Position numbers and translations under genes: made by a program. A DNA stretch of 64,000 nt from Tundrisphaera lichenicola (GTDB lineage Bacteria; Planctomycetota; Planctomycetia; Isosphaerales; Isosphaeraceae), in the NCBI RefSeq assembly GCF_051175385.1, contig NZ_CP195106.1, positions 744,001-808,000 on the forward strand, given 5' to 3'. Shown piece after piece: positions 1 through 8,698 of the stretch. Within the stretch, counting starts at the first letter, position 1. Every line of letters starts with the position of its first letter. The notes below the pieces were generated by a model. The model did no database searches, had not been told where the DNA came from, and was given only the letters and a program-made list of their open reading frames with translations.

Positions 1-2691
1 GACGATGGAGAGACCCAGGCCGGTCCCCCCGAGCTTCCGGGAGGGGTCTCCCTGGACCTGGGTGAAGCTATCGAAGATCCCGACTTGATCCTCGAGCGAG
101 ATGCCGATCCCGGTATCCCGGACCGAGATCCGAATCCTCGCGTCTTTGGGGCGGATCTCCAGGAGTTCCGCCCTCATCTCGACCCGGCCGGAGTCGGTGA
201 ACTTGAGGGCGTTGCCCCCGAGGTTCGTCAGGACCTGGCGGATCCGGGTCGGGTCGCCCATGACCCGGGCGGGGATCGCGGGATCGACCGCAGCAATGAG
301 GGCGAGCCCCTTCTGGAGGGCCCTGGGCCGGAGCAGGCTGGCGATCTCCTCGAAGATCGATCGGAGGTCGCAAGGGACGAGGTCCAGGGTCATCTTTCCG
401 GCCTCGATTTTCGAGAGGTCGAGGATGTCGTTGATGATCGCCAGCAAGGCCTCGCCGCTGGCGTGGATCGAGGCGGCGTAGCTGCGCTGGATCGGGTTCA
501 GGTCGGTGTCGAGGAGGAGGTCGGCCAGCCCGATGACGCCGTTCATGGGAGTCCGGATCTCGTGGCTCATGTTGGCCAGGAAGTTCCCCTTGGCCAAAGT
601 CGCGGCCATCGCCTCGTCGCGAGCCCGGCGGAGTTCCTCGCGTTGTTCCCTGCGTTCGGTCACGTCCTGGGCCGTGCCCCGGATTCGAACGACCCGCCCG
701 CCCTCATCGCGGACCACCTCGCCCTGGGCGATGATCCATCGGTGGACGCCGTCGGGTCGGGTCATCTCCAGTTCCAGCTGGTAGGGCTCGCCGGTCTCCA
801 GCGCCCTGTCCACCATCGAGCGGAGCAGTCGGAGACTCTCGGGGGTGTAGAGCTGGTCATGATCGATGAGCCGGGGCGCGTCCCGGGCCGGGTCGAGGCC
901 CGCGATCCGGAACAGTTCGTCCGACCATGTCGTGCGGTCTTCGATCGCGTCCCACTCCCAGCTCCCCACCTCCGCCAGCCTCTGGGCTTCCCTCAGGCTG
1001 GCCTCACTCTCGCGGATCGCCTGGTTGGCGAGGGCCAGGTCGGCGGTCCGCTCCTGGACTCGATGCTCGAGGCTTTCGTTGAGCAGGCGAATCTGTACCT
1101 CGGAATCTTTAAGCTCGGTGATGTCGAGGTTCACGCCGAGCATCCGGACCGGACGGCCTTGCCCGTCGAAGTAGGTGGCACCCCGCCCGGAGAGCCAGTG
1201 GGTCGAGCCGTCGGGCCAGATGACCCGATATTCGACCTCGTAGGGCACTCCCGGCGCCATGGCTCGCTCGGCGGCCTCCCGGACCAGCTCTCGATCGTCG
1301 GGATGGACGATGGTGAGATATTCCGAAAAATCCTCGAACGGCCGATCGTCAAGCCGGCCGTAGAGTAGGGCGATCGAGTCTTGATAGGGGATGGAATCCT
1401 CGACGATGTCCCACTCCCAGTGGGCGATCCGGGCGGCCGAGAGGGCGAGTCGTTGACGCTCCTCGCTGGTCCTCAAGGCGTGCTCGACCCGCTTCTGGTC
1501 CTCGATGTCGGTCAGGGTGCCGATCCAGCGGACGACCCGACCCGCCTCGTCCTTGACGGGCAAGGCCCGGCCGAGCTGCCATCGATAGTCGCCGGAGTTT
1601 CGCTCCCGGAACCGATACTCGATCTGGTACGGCTCGCCCGATCGGACCGCCCGATACCAGGTTTCGAGGCAGCGATCGCGGTCGTCGGGATGGAGGAAGG
1701 TGGTCCAGTAATCATCGCTGCCGAAATCGCGAGGTTGTCCCGAGTAGTCGTACCATCGTTCGTTCCAGTAATCGGCCTGCCCGTTCGAGTCGGCCGTCCA
1801 GACGATCTGGGGCATTGCATCGGCCAACTGCCGGAACCGGCTTTCGCTCTCCCGGAGCCTATGCTCGGCCCGCTTGGCCTCGGTGATGTCTCGGGCGATC
1901 TTGGAGAACCCGATCAACCGCCCGCTGTCATCCGAGATCGGCGAGATCGTCAGCGAGACGTCGATCAGGTCGCCCGACTTGGTCCGTCGGATCGTCTCGA
2001 AATGCTTCACCCGCCCGCCTTCGCGGAGCCGGGACTGGATCATCGATTCCTCATCCTGCCGATCCGGCGGGAGCAGGAACGAGACCGGGCGACCGATCAC
2101 TTCTTCGGGGGTGTAACCGAGGAGCCGTTGGGCGCCGGCGTTCCAGGATGTGATGAGACCTTCGATATCCTTGCTGATGATCGCGTCATCGGAAGATTCG
2201 ACGATGGTCGCCAGCCTGGCCCGGTCCTCCCGGGCCCGCTTCAAATCCTCGATGACCCGGGTCAACTTCTCGGTCCGTTCGGCAATAACCCGTTCCAACT
2301 CCGCCGGGCTCTTCATCGCGATGATGGTCGGCCAGGCTCGACGGATCGCCCACGCCGTCCACCACGAGGCAGCCCCGGTGGCGATCAAGATATGTCCCGA
2401 GAAGCGGTACATCGGCCGGAAGAAGGAGACCATGTCCAGGAAATGGCCCAATCCGCAGAAACCGATGAAGAGTCCGAAGGCCAGGAGCGATTCCCGGAAC
2501 GGAGCAAGATCGGGTCGCCGTTGGCCCAGTCGCCAGATCAGCAGGGGGATGGCCATGTAGGCCAGCCAGATCGACGCATTTCCCGCGACGTGCTCCCAGA
2601 CGAGCCAGTCGGGCCAGAGGCCGCAGAGCCGACGAGGTACGAAACCATCGGTGCTGAAAAGGTTCCGGAAGATCTGTTCGAACGCTGTCAT
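1..2691 (-). CDS. Hybrid-type multi-PAS sensor histidine kinase with ethylene-receptor-like membrane domain (C-terminus outside window)
   Basis: Read on the minus strand from ATG at 2691 (first ATG after an in-frame TAG; GGAG about 10 nt upstream) with no stop before the window edge, so about 897 residues are visible. Residues 1-115 are a three-helix membrane domain that aligns by eye with the ETR1/SynEtr1 ethylene-binding domain: HV-x-LAY-x-IP in helix 1 and FCGLGHF in helix 2, giving the Cys-x3-His pair (C79, H83). The helix-1 Asp needed in ETR1 is Asn38 here. Then come about four PAS domains (roughly residues 158-690), a HisKA box MSHEIRTP with phospho-acceptor His710 (codon 562-564), an N box (LGGNALKF) and a G2 box (GGTGLGLSIV) at the left edge. 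Whether a receiver domain follows cannot be seen. Kinase call firm; ligand call is inference. Confidence 0.9.
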   Translation of the reverse strand, partial: MTAFEQIFRNLFSTDGFVPRRLCGLWPDWLVWEHVAGNASIWLAYMAIPLLIWRLGQRRPDLAPFRESLLAFGLFIGFCGLGHFLDMVSFFRPMYRFSGHILIATGAASWWTAWAIRRAWPTIIAMKSPAELERVIAERTEKLTRVIEDLKRAREDRARLATIVESSDDAIISKDIEGLITSWNAGAQRLLGYTPEEVIGRPVSFLLPPDRQDEESMIQSRLREGGRVKHFETIRRTKSGDLIDVSLTISPISDDSGRLIGFSKIARDITEAKRAEHRLRESESRFRQLADAMPQIVWTADSNGQADYWNERWYDYSGQPRDFGSDDYWTTFLHPDDRDRCLETWYRAVRSGEPYQIEYRFRERNSGDYRWQLGRALPVKDEAGRVVRWIGTLTDIEDQKRVEHALRTSEERQRLALSAARIAHWEWDIVEDSIPYQDSIALLYGRLDDRPFEDFSEYLTIVHPDDRELVREAAERAMAPGVPYEVEYRVIWPDGSTHWLSGRGATYFDGQGRPVRMLGVNLDITELKDSEVQIRLLNESLEHRVQERTADLALANQAIRESEASLREAQRLAEVGSWEWDAIEDRTTWSDELFRIAGLDPARDAPRLIDHDQLYTPESLRLLRSMVDRALETGEPYQLELEMTRPDGVHRWIIAQGEVVRDEGGRVVRIRGTAQDVTERREQREELRRARDEAMAATLAKGNFLANMSHEIRTPMNGVIGLADLLLDTDLNPIQRSYAASIHASGEALLAIINDILDLSKIEAGKMTLDLVPCDLRSIFEEIASLLRPRALQKGLALIAAVDPAIPARVMGDPTRIRQVLTNLGGNALKFTDSGRVEMRAELLEIRPKDARIRISVRDTGIGISLEDQVGIFDSFTQVQGDPSRKLGGTGLGLSIV

Positions 2692-3365
2692 GAAGATCCG
2701 GACTCCACGGAAAGCGACCCACCACGGCCCGTGGCCTACGCCCGATAACTTCTACAGATCCAGCCGACAGGAAAGGGGGGGAACCGAAGCGGGGAGAGCT
2801 TTAAAGCCAACCCCGTATCCCATTCGGCGATTGTTATTCGGTTATATTAGGCTTGGGTGTGATCCGAGACAATCTTCGTCAAGGATCTCGATCGAAAGAT
2901 CGAGACGAATTGTGTCGGCCGAATGTTCCGAGAGTGTTCGTCGGATTCGAATGGCGATGGGACACTGACTTTGGGAGGAGGCTCAGCAGGACGGGGGTGA
3001 TCCTCAGGTGACGACCCAGGTCCAACCTCTTCAAATTCGATCTCATTAATATAACATTCAAGGCCTGGCCTGATCAAGCAAGAGCAATGAAAGCTTCGGC
3101 AAGATCGGCGATTTCCTGTGGCCGATTTGACGAAATTAACTATAACATAGGATGAATCATGACGAAGTCTACCGAATTCGCCGGGGGGATTCTTCTCCTA
3201 AAGCGTGAGTCGGCACGATCTTCTTCGAACCTCGGTGGCTCCCGACGCAGGATTCATGCACGAGCGATTGCAGGTCGGGTCAAGCCTCGAGACAATTAAT
3301 GGCGATTTTCCACCCCTGAAAGAGAGAGGAGGCCCGGCACCCGGTTCTCCGGGACACGAGGCCCT
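2692..3365. other. 674-bp intergenic stretch, AT-richer than its surroundings
   Basis: This gap between the divergent kinase and desaturase genes shows no convincing gene. It holds the candidate kinase promoter and a two-part hairpin at 2868-2916: inner stem 2886-2905 of 8 bp closed by a GAAA tetraloop, and outer arms 2868-2878 and 2906-2916 pairing with small bulges. Short reading frames near 3150-3300 (17 to 46 codons) have no recognisable features. Confidence 0.6.
2844..2872 (-). promoter_or_regulatory. Candidate sigma-70-like promoter for the multi-PAS kinase
   Basis: Minus strand TTGTCT (2872-2867), a 17-nt spacer, then TAATAT (2849-2844). This would give a leader of about 145 nt before the kinase ATG. 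It sits in an AT-richer stretch. Assignment by pattern only. Confidence 0.4.
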
Positions 3366-4331
3366 ATGAGCACGACGACGACGCCGCCCGCATCTTACAT
3401 CGCCTGGCCCTCCCTGGCCTGGATCGGTGCCCTCCACGCCGGGGCCTTGCTGGCGTTCTTGCCCGCCTACTTCACGTGGCCGGCGTTTGTGGCCTTCCTG
3501 GTGGGCTACTGGCTCACCGCCGGGATCGGGATCTGCCTGACCTATCACAGGCTCCTGGTCCACCGGAGTTTCGCGCTCCGCCCCCGGTGGCTCGAATACT
3601 TCCTGACCGCCCTCGGCTGTTGTGCCTCCGAAGGCGGGCCGATCGGGTGGGTGGCCGACCATCGCCTCCACCACGCCCACGCCGACGACGAGCATGACGT
3701 CCACAGCCCGATCCGGGGGCTGGCCTGGGCTCACATGTTCTGGTGGATGACGCCCGACAGCGTCTTCTACCACAACCCGGCGTATTACGCGCGATGGGCC
3801 CCCGACCTGGTCGCCGACCCGGTCCATCGCTGGCTGGAGCGGACGCACCTGCTCTTCCCGCTAGCGACGGCCATCATCCTCTACGCCATCGGCGGGATGC
3901 CCTGGCTGGTCTGGGGATTCTTCGCCCGATCGGTGGCGGTCCTCCATTCGACCTGGCTGGTCAATTCGGCGACCCACAAGTGGGGCTACCGGAGCCACGA
4001 GACGCGCGACCAGTCGACCAACCTCTGGTGGGTGGCCGTGCTGGCCTTCGGCGAGGGTTGGCACAACAACCACCACGCCTTCCAGACCTCGGCCCGGCAC
4101 GGCAACCGCTGGTGGGAAATCGATCCCACTTACGGGACGATCCGGCTGATGTCCTGGTTCGGCCTGGCCCACAAGATCAAGCTGCCCAAGGCTACCCGAG
4201 GGCCGCACAAGGGGGATCCGGGTCGGACTTCGGCCGCACTGATCGGGGTCGGTTCCGAATCGGCCGAGCGGAGGGCCTCGGGCGGTTCGCTGGTCGAGGA
4301 TCCCGACGTCGGGCTCACGACCCCTGCCTGA
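3366..4331 (+). CDS. Acyl-CoA/fatty acid desaturase, membrane di-iron family
   Basis: A 321-residue integral membrane protein of the stearoyl-CoA/acyl-lipid desaturase family, which introduces a cis double bond into a fatty acyl chain using oxygen and a di-iron centre. All three histidine boxes are present: HRLLVH (H61-H66), HRLHH (H99-H103) and HNNHH (H233-H237). Hydrophobic segments at about 18-55, 75-95 and 165-200 fit the family's four-helix plan. ATG at 3366 follows a weak GAGG. The last 50 residues are polar and unconserved. No fused cytochrome b5 domain is seen, so an outside electron donor is needed. Likely role: membrane fluidity. The exact regioselectivity (delta-9 by family) is inferred. 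Confidence 0.88.
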   Translation: MSTTTTPPASYIAWPSLAWIGALHAGALLAFLPAYFTWPAFVAFLVGYWLTAGIGICLTYHRLLVHRSFALRPRWLEYFLTALGCCASEGGPIGWVADHRLHHAHADDEHDVHSPIRGLAWAHMFWWMTPDSVFYHNPAYYARWAPDLVADPVHRWLERTHLLFPLATAIILYAIGGMPWLVWGFFARSVAVLHSTWLVNSATHKWGYRSHETRDQSTNLWWVAVLAFGEGWHNNHHAFQTSARHGNRWWEIDPTYGTIRLMSWFGLAHKIKLPKATRGPHKGDPGRTSAALIGVGSESAERRASGGSLVEDPDVGLTTPA

Positions 4332-4360
4332 CTCCCGATCGAGGGTCGGAACGCTTTGAT

Positions 4361-4397
4361 GAGGCCGGGACCTCCGCCCGTCGGCAGTCCCGGCCTC
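4361..4397. terminator. Hairpin between convergent genes
   Basis: Perfect 11-bp GC-rich stem (4361-4371 with 4387-4397) and a 15-nt loop, located between the ends of the desaturase gene (4331) and the convergent DUF1501 gene (4412). Position and symmetry suit a bidirectional terminator; there is no T-run. Confidence 0.5.
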
Positions 4398-4411
4398 CGT
4401 CGCGCCCGGGC

Positions 4412-5869
4412 TCAGGCCAGGATGTTCTCGACCACATGCCCATGGACGTTCGTCAGTCGGCGCTGGATGCCGTTATGGTAGAAGGTCAGCCGTTCGTGGT
4501 CGATCCCCAGAAGATGTAGGACGGTCGCGTGGAGGTCGTAGGTCGTGACCGGATCGACGACCGAGGCGTAGCCGATCTCGTCGGTCTCGCCGTGGGCGAA
4601 GCCTCGCTTCAGGCCGGCACCGATCAAAAGATTGGTGAACCCCTGGGGATGGTGGTCGCGGCCCCGATTGATCTTGCCGCTATCGGCCTGGGCGAAGGGA
4701 GTCCGGCCGAATTCGGTCGTGATCATGACCACGGTCGATTCGAGCAGGCCCCTTTGCTTCAGGTCGCGGATCAGGCCGGCGATCGGGCGGTCGACGCGGA
4801 GGGCCTCGCCGGTGTGGCTCTTGTAGCCGGTCCCGGTGATGTCGTCGTGGGCGTCCCAGGAGACGCCGTCGCCGGTCCAGAGCTGGACCATCCGGACCCC
4901 TCGCTCGATCAGGCGTCGAGCGGTCAGGCAGTTCCGGGCGGTGTCCCGGCAGTTCTCGCGGTCGAGGCCGTAGAGGTCCTTGATGTGGTCGGGCTCGTTC
5001 GAGAAGTCGGTCGCCTCGGGGATGGCGGCCTGCATCCTCGCGGCCAGCTCGTAGCTCCGGATGCGCGCAATCAGGGGGTCGGTCTGCGACTCCTCCTCCA
5101 GGTGGATCGCGTCGAGTTCCTTGAGCAGCTCCAACCGGGCGTGCTGGACCTCGGGCCCGGCACCCCCGGCGGGCTGGAGGTCGAGGATCGGGGCCCCGCC
5201 CCGGGTGTTGAAGGAGACCCCCTGGTGCTGCGCGGGGAGGAACCCGCTGGTCCAGTTGAAGGCACCACCGGCGGCGTTGGGGATGCCCCGGGCATCGGGC
5301 AGGACGACGAAGCTCGGCAGGCTATCGTTCTCGGTCCCCAATCCGTAGGAGAGCCAGGCCCCCATCGAAGGGAAGCCCATCTGGCGGAATCCGGTGTTGG
5401 CCTGGAAGATCCCCGGGATGTGGTTGGCCGTCTCGGCCACCATTGAGCGGATCACGGTCAGCTCGTCGGCCACCCCGGCGATCTCGGGGAATAGCTCGGA
5501 GACCCAGAGTCCGCTCTGGCCCCGCTGCTTGAACTCGTAATGCGACTTGTGGAGCAGCCCAACCTTGCCGTTGAAGACGTCGAGCTTCCCCTGGCCCTGG
5601 GGCAGGCCCTTGCCGTGGGACTTCTCCAGCTCGGGCTTGTAGTCGAACGAGTCGACCTGGCTGAGCCCGCCGCCGAGGAAGATGTGGATGACCTGCCTGG
5701 CCCTGGGGGCGTGATGCAAGGCCGAACGCCCGGCGACCTCCGCCGCCCGGAGCTGCCCGTCGCGGAGAAGGAGGTCGGCCGCGGCGATCGCATGGACGCC
5801 GAACACCGCGTCGCGCAGGAAGTCCCGGCGTGTCGCCTGGATTGGCCTTCGCTCGGCATCTCGACTCAT
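4412..5869 (-). CDS. DUF1501 domain-containing protein, Tat-exported
   Basis: A 485-residue protein of the planctomycete-abundant DUF1501 family (alkaline-phosphatase/sulfatase-like superfamily, no proven reaction). The N-terminus has a twin-arginine signal (RRDFLRDAVFG, about residues 12-22). Family landmarks include a HIFLGGGLSQVDSFD stretch, GVSWDAHDDI and the late TEFGRTPF and HPQGFTNLL motifs. ATG at 5869 is chosen because it lies 31 nt after the upstream gene's stop; the longer frame would overlap that gene. It is the second gene of a two-gene operon with the cytochrome/DUF1549/DUF1553 protein, the usual pairing in Planctomycetota. Probably acts outside the cytoplasm on sulfated or other polymeric substrates; that role is only inferred. 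Confidence 0.87.
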   Translation of the reverse strand: MSRDAERRPIQATRRDFLRDAVFGVHAIAAADLLLRDGQLRAAEVAGRSALHHAPRARQVIHIFLGGGLSQVDSFDYKPELEKSHGKGLPQGQGKLDVFNGKVGLLHKSHYEFKQRGQSGLWVSELFPEIAGVADELTVIRSMVAETANHIPGIFQANTGFRQMGFPSMGAWLSYGLGTENDSLPSFVVLPDARGIPNAAGGAFNWTSGFLPAQHQGVSFNTRGGAPILDLQPAGGAGPEVQHARLELLKELDAIHLEEESQTDPLIARIRSYELAARMQAAIPEATDFSNEPDHIKDLYGLDRENCRDTARNCLTARRLIERGVRMVQLWTGDGVSWDAHDDITGTGYKSHTGEALRVDRPIAGLIRDLKQRGLLESTVVMITTEFGRTPFAQADSGKINRGRDHHPQGFTNLLIGAGLKRGFAHGETDEIGYASVVDPVTTYDLHATVLHLLGIDHERLTFYHNGIQRRLTNVHGHVVENILA

Positions 5870-5900
5870 CGCGGAATCTCCCCGAATCGGGATCGTTGTT

Positions 5901-8591
5901 TCAATCCAGGAACAAGAACTCATTGGTGTTGAACAGGACCAGGCAGAAATGATCCAGCCCGAGCTTCGCGACGAATGACCGGGCCGCCGCCTGCTCGCTC
6001 GCCTTCGGCGACCGGGAGAAGGCCAGACGCCAGGCACGTTCGATCTGGCGGTCGGGATCGTCGCCCGCCTCGTGGCGGACCCGCTCGGCGAATCGTCCGG
6101 CGCACTTCTCCATGAACGAGTCGTTCATCATCGAGAGCGACTGGACCGGCGTGATCGTGCTGTTCCGCCGAGGTGCGAGCACCGAGGGATCGGGGCAGTC
6201 GAGCGATTCGAGCATCGGATGATTTCCCGACCTCGCCCAGAGCCGGTAGATCGTCCGCCGGTTCGTCGCCTCGGAGAACTCGCCGGTCGGGTCGGTGAAC
6301 GTATGATTGTTCCCCAGGTCGACCTTCATGTCGCGATAGCTCGGCCCTCCCATCCGGCGGTTCAGGGCACCGGCGACCATCAAGGCGGCGTCGCGCAGGG
6401 CCTCGCCTTCCAGTCGGCGACGGGCGGCCCTCCAGAGCAGCCGAGCTTCGGCGTCGACCTTCTCGGCCGCCTCGTTGCTCACCCGCGAAGCCTGGCGGTA
6501 GGTGGCCGAGTTGACGAGCAATCGATGCAGATCCTTGAGCTTCCAGCCCCCATCGACGAACCGCGAGGCGAGGTAATCCAGCAGCTCGGGATGGCTGGGG
6601 AGCCCTCCGTTGTAGCCGAAGTCACTGGGCGTCTCGACCAGTCCCCGTCCAAAATGGTAATACCAGACCCGATTCGCCATCACCCGAGGGGGCAGGGGGT
6701 TCCGGGGGTCGCTGAGCCATCGGGCCAGCGCCGCTCGTCGGTCGGCCTCCGGCGCGTTGGGCTTGAGTCCGAAGTCACCCGGAAGGCCAGGGATCGACTT
6801 CAGGGCCGAGGGAGCGACCACCCCCAGGGGCTTCCGGTAATCTCCCCGATCCAGCAAGGCGAACGTTGGCGGCTGGCGGGGGATGATGACGTGCGCGGAC
6901 CCGGAGAATTCGGGCCGGCCCTCCTTCGGCTTGAGGTCGATGCCCTTCCGCTCCCCCTCCTCCTGGTTCACCCCGCCCAGGAGCGCGGCGACCTGGTAAT
7001 ACTCCTTCTGGGTGATCGGGTCGAATTTGTGGTCGTGGCAGCGGGCGCACTGGATCGTGAGACCGAGATAGGTCTGGCCGAGCGCCCCGACCAGATCCTC
7101 GATCTCGTCCCATCGCGAGGCCCGCTTCATCGGCTCCGAACCCTCGTTGTGCGCGACCTGATCCCAGGTCCCGGCCACGTGGTAGCCGGTGGCGATCAGG
7201 GCGTCGAGGTCGCCGGGGTGCAGCACATCCCCGGCGATCTGGAGTCGGACGAACTCGTCGTAGGGCAGGTCGCGGTTGAGGGCATCGATCACCCAGTCGC
7301 GATAGCGCCAGGCATTTTCGCGGATCCGGTTGCGTTCGAAACCCTGGCTCTCGCCGAAGCGGATCACGTCGAGCCAGTGGCGTGCCCATCGTTCGCCGTA
7401 GTGGGGCGAGTCGAGGAGATGGTCGACGAGCTTTTCGTAGGCCAGGGGATTCTCATCCTGGACGAACCGGTCGACCTCCTCGGGCTCGGGCGGCAGGCCG
7501 GTCAGGTCGAAGGAGAGGCGCCGGATCAGGGTCCGCCGGTCGGCCTCGGGGGCCGGGTCGAGCCCCTTCGCTTCGAGCTTCGCGAGCACGAAGCGGTCGA
7601 CGTCGTTCCTCGGCCAGCCGTCGGCCTTCACCGGGGGCGTCGAGGGATGCCGGACCGGCTGCAACGACCACCAGTCGTAGCCGGCACGTCGGTCATTGGT
7701 CGCGACGAAGGGGTCGATCTCGGGGCTCCCCCAGCGCGCCCCGTCGGCGATCCATCCTTTGATGATCTGCTTCTCGGCGTCGGTCAGCTTCGGGCGGCCC
7801 TTGGGCATCTCGCCCGAATCGATCTGCTCCCAGAGCAGGCTCTCCTCGGGCTTGCCCGGCTCGATGGGGGCGCCACCGTCTCCCCCCGTCAGGGCGGTCG
7901 CCTCGGTCGAGAGGCTCAGGCCCGCCTTGCGGATCGACCCCCCGTGGCACTCCAAACAATGCCGGGCCAGGATCGGCGCAACCTTCTCATCGAATGTCTT
8001 GATGGCGATCGGGTCGCGAGGTCGGGACGGTCCCGGCTCGGGGGCCGATCCCCCCTCTCTCCAGATCTCGACGCCCGAGAGGTTCGCCGCGCCCCCGCGA
8101 GTGGTCAGTTCGATCGTCCCCGATTTGACCTCGACGGGCCAGGGCCCCAACCGCTTCCAGCTTCCCGCCCGACCGCTGGAGAAGTTGTGGAGGACCTCGC
8201 GGTCGTCCAGCTCGACGCTGTAGGTCTCCGGGTCATTGTCCTCCCAGACGTACAGGAAGACTCGATAAGCCCCGTCCGGCACGTTCTCGAATTTCAGGGA
8301 GACAGCCCCTCCCCAACGGCTCGACCGGATCATCAAGGCCCGGTCGGGGTCGGTCGGCGGGTCGAGCGGGACGTCCTGATTATCGAAGGCCTGGGCGGAG
8401 ATCGTCAGGTCCGGGGCGTCACCGCCGTCCCAGGTCCGGCCGTCGATGACGACCGGAGGCCCATTGAGGTTGATCCCCCGGAAGAATTCCGAGCGAGGCT
8501 CGTCCGCCATCGCCGGCCCCCAGGCGGCCACCCACAAGGTCAGGACCCAGGCCATCCCGACCCATCCCGAAGCCGTTCGATCGGTCGCCAT
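5901..8591 (-). CDS. Planctomycete cytochrome c / DUF1549 / DUF1553 protein (PSCyt1-PSCyt2-PSD1)
   Basis: An 896-residue secreted protein. After a signal peptide (about 1-30) comes a malectin/carbohydrate-binding-like beta domain (about 35-180), a planctomycete cytochrome domain with CLECH near residue 213, then DUF1549 with a second CxxCH (CARCH) and DUF1553 to the C-terminus. It forms an operon with the DUF1501 gene 31 nt downstream. ATG at 8591 is preferred because it begins a clean signal peptide; two further in-frame starts up to 8681 would run across the palindrome upstream. Likely a heme-bearing periplasmic or surface protein used in polysaccharide or sulfatase-linked metabolism. The substrate is unknown. 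Transcription probably depends on the divergent GntR regulator. Confidence 0.88.
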   Translation of the reverse strand: MATDRTASGWVGMAWVLTLWVAAWGPAMADEPRSEFFRGINLNGPPVVIDGRTWDGGDAPDLTISAQAFDNQDVPLDPPTDPDRALMIRSSRWGGAVSLKFENVPDGAYRVFLYVWEDNDPETYSVELDDREVLHNFSSGRAGSWKRLGPWPVEVKSGTIELTTRGGAANLSGVEIWREGGSAPEPGPSRPRDPIAIKTFDEKVAPILARHCLECHGGSIRKAGLSLSTEATALTGGDGGAPIEPGKPEESLLWEQIDSGEMPKGRPKLTDAEKQIIKGWIADGARWGSPEIDPFVATNDRRAGYDWWSLQPVRHPSTPPVKADGWPRNDVDRFVLAKLEAKGLDPAPEADRRTLIRRLSFDLTGLPPEPEEVDRFVQDENPLAYEKLVDHLLDSPHYGERWARHWLDVIRFGESQGFERNRIRENAWRYRDWVIDALNRDLPYDEFVRLQIAGDVLHPGDLDALIATGYHVAGTWDQVAHNEGSEPMKRASRWDEIEDLVGALGQTYLGLTIQCARCHDHKFDPITQKEYYQVAALLGGVNQEEGERKGIDLKPKEGRPEFSGSAHVIIPRQPPTFALLDRGDYRKPLGVVAPSALKSIPGLPGDFGLKPNAPEADRRAALARWLSDPRNPLPPRVMANRVWYYHFGRGLVETPSDFGYNGGLPSHPELLDYLASRFVDGGWKLKDLHRLLVNSATYRQASRVSNEAAEKVDAEARLLWRAARRRLEGEALRDAALMVAGALNRRMGGPSYRDMKVDLGNNHTFTDPTGEFSEATNRRTIYRLWARSGNHPMLESLDCPDPSVLAPRRNSTITPVQSLSMMNDSFMEKCAGRFAERVRHEAGDDPDRQIERAWRLAFSRSPKASEQAAARSFVAKLGLDHFCLVLFNTNEFLFLD

Positions 8592-8617
8592 GAAGTCGCC
8601 TCGAAGAGACAGGCGGT

Positions 8618-8646
8618 TTGACATGCAGCTGGTATACCAGTAAGAT
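8618..8646 (+). promoter_or_regulatory. GntR-gene promoter with a perfect palindromic operator in its spacer
   Basis: TTGACA (8618-8623), exactly 17 nt, then TAAGAT (8641-8646). The spacer holds the perfect 12-bp palindrome CTGGTATACCAG (8629-8640), which fits the GT-N(n)-AC operator style known for FadR-subfamily GntR regulators. The same palindrome lies 38 nt upstream of the divergent cytochrome gene, just downstream of that gene's candidate promoter. Confidence 0.62.
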
Positions 8647-8652
8647 CGTGCC

Positions 8653-8681
8653 AGCGTATCGAAGTTTTCCGGCTGATTCAA
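8653..8681 (-). promoter_or_regulatory. Candidate promoter of the cytochrome/DUF1501 operon
   Basis: Minus strand TTGAAT (8681-8676), 17-nt spacer, TACGCT (8658-8653). The -10 match is weak. If real, the palindrome at 8629-8640 would lie around +8 to +20, a position suited to repression. Confidence 0.3.
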
Positions 8682-8698
8682 TGGGTGAGTTTCCCGTC

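Noticed and set aside
85..2748. Two long plus-strand open frames (85-1368 and 1381-2748)
   Set aside because: They lie opposite a clear PAS/HisKA kinase on the minus strand and encode no recognisable domain; long antisense frames are expected at this GC3 level.
3151..3300. Short plus-strand frames upstream of the desaturase
   Set aside because: 17 to 46 codons, no motif and no clear ribosome-binding site.
6072..8621. 849-codon plus-strand frame
   Set aside because: Antisense shadow of the cytochrome/DUF1549/DUF1553 gene.
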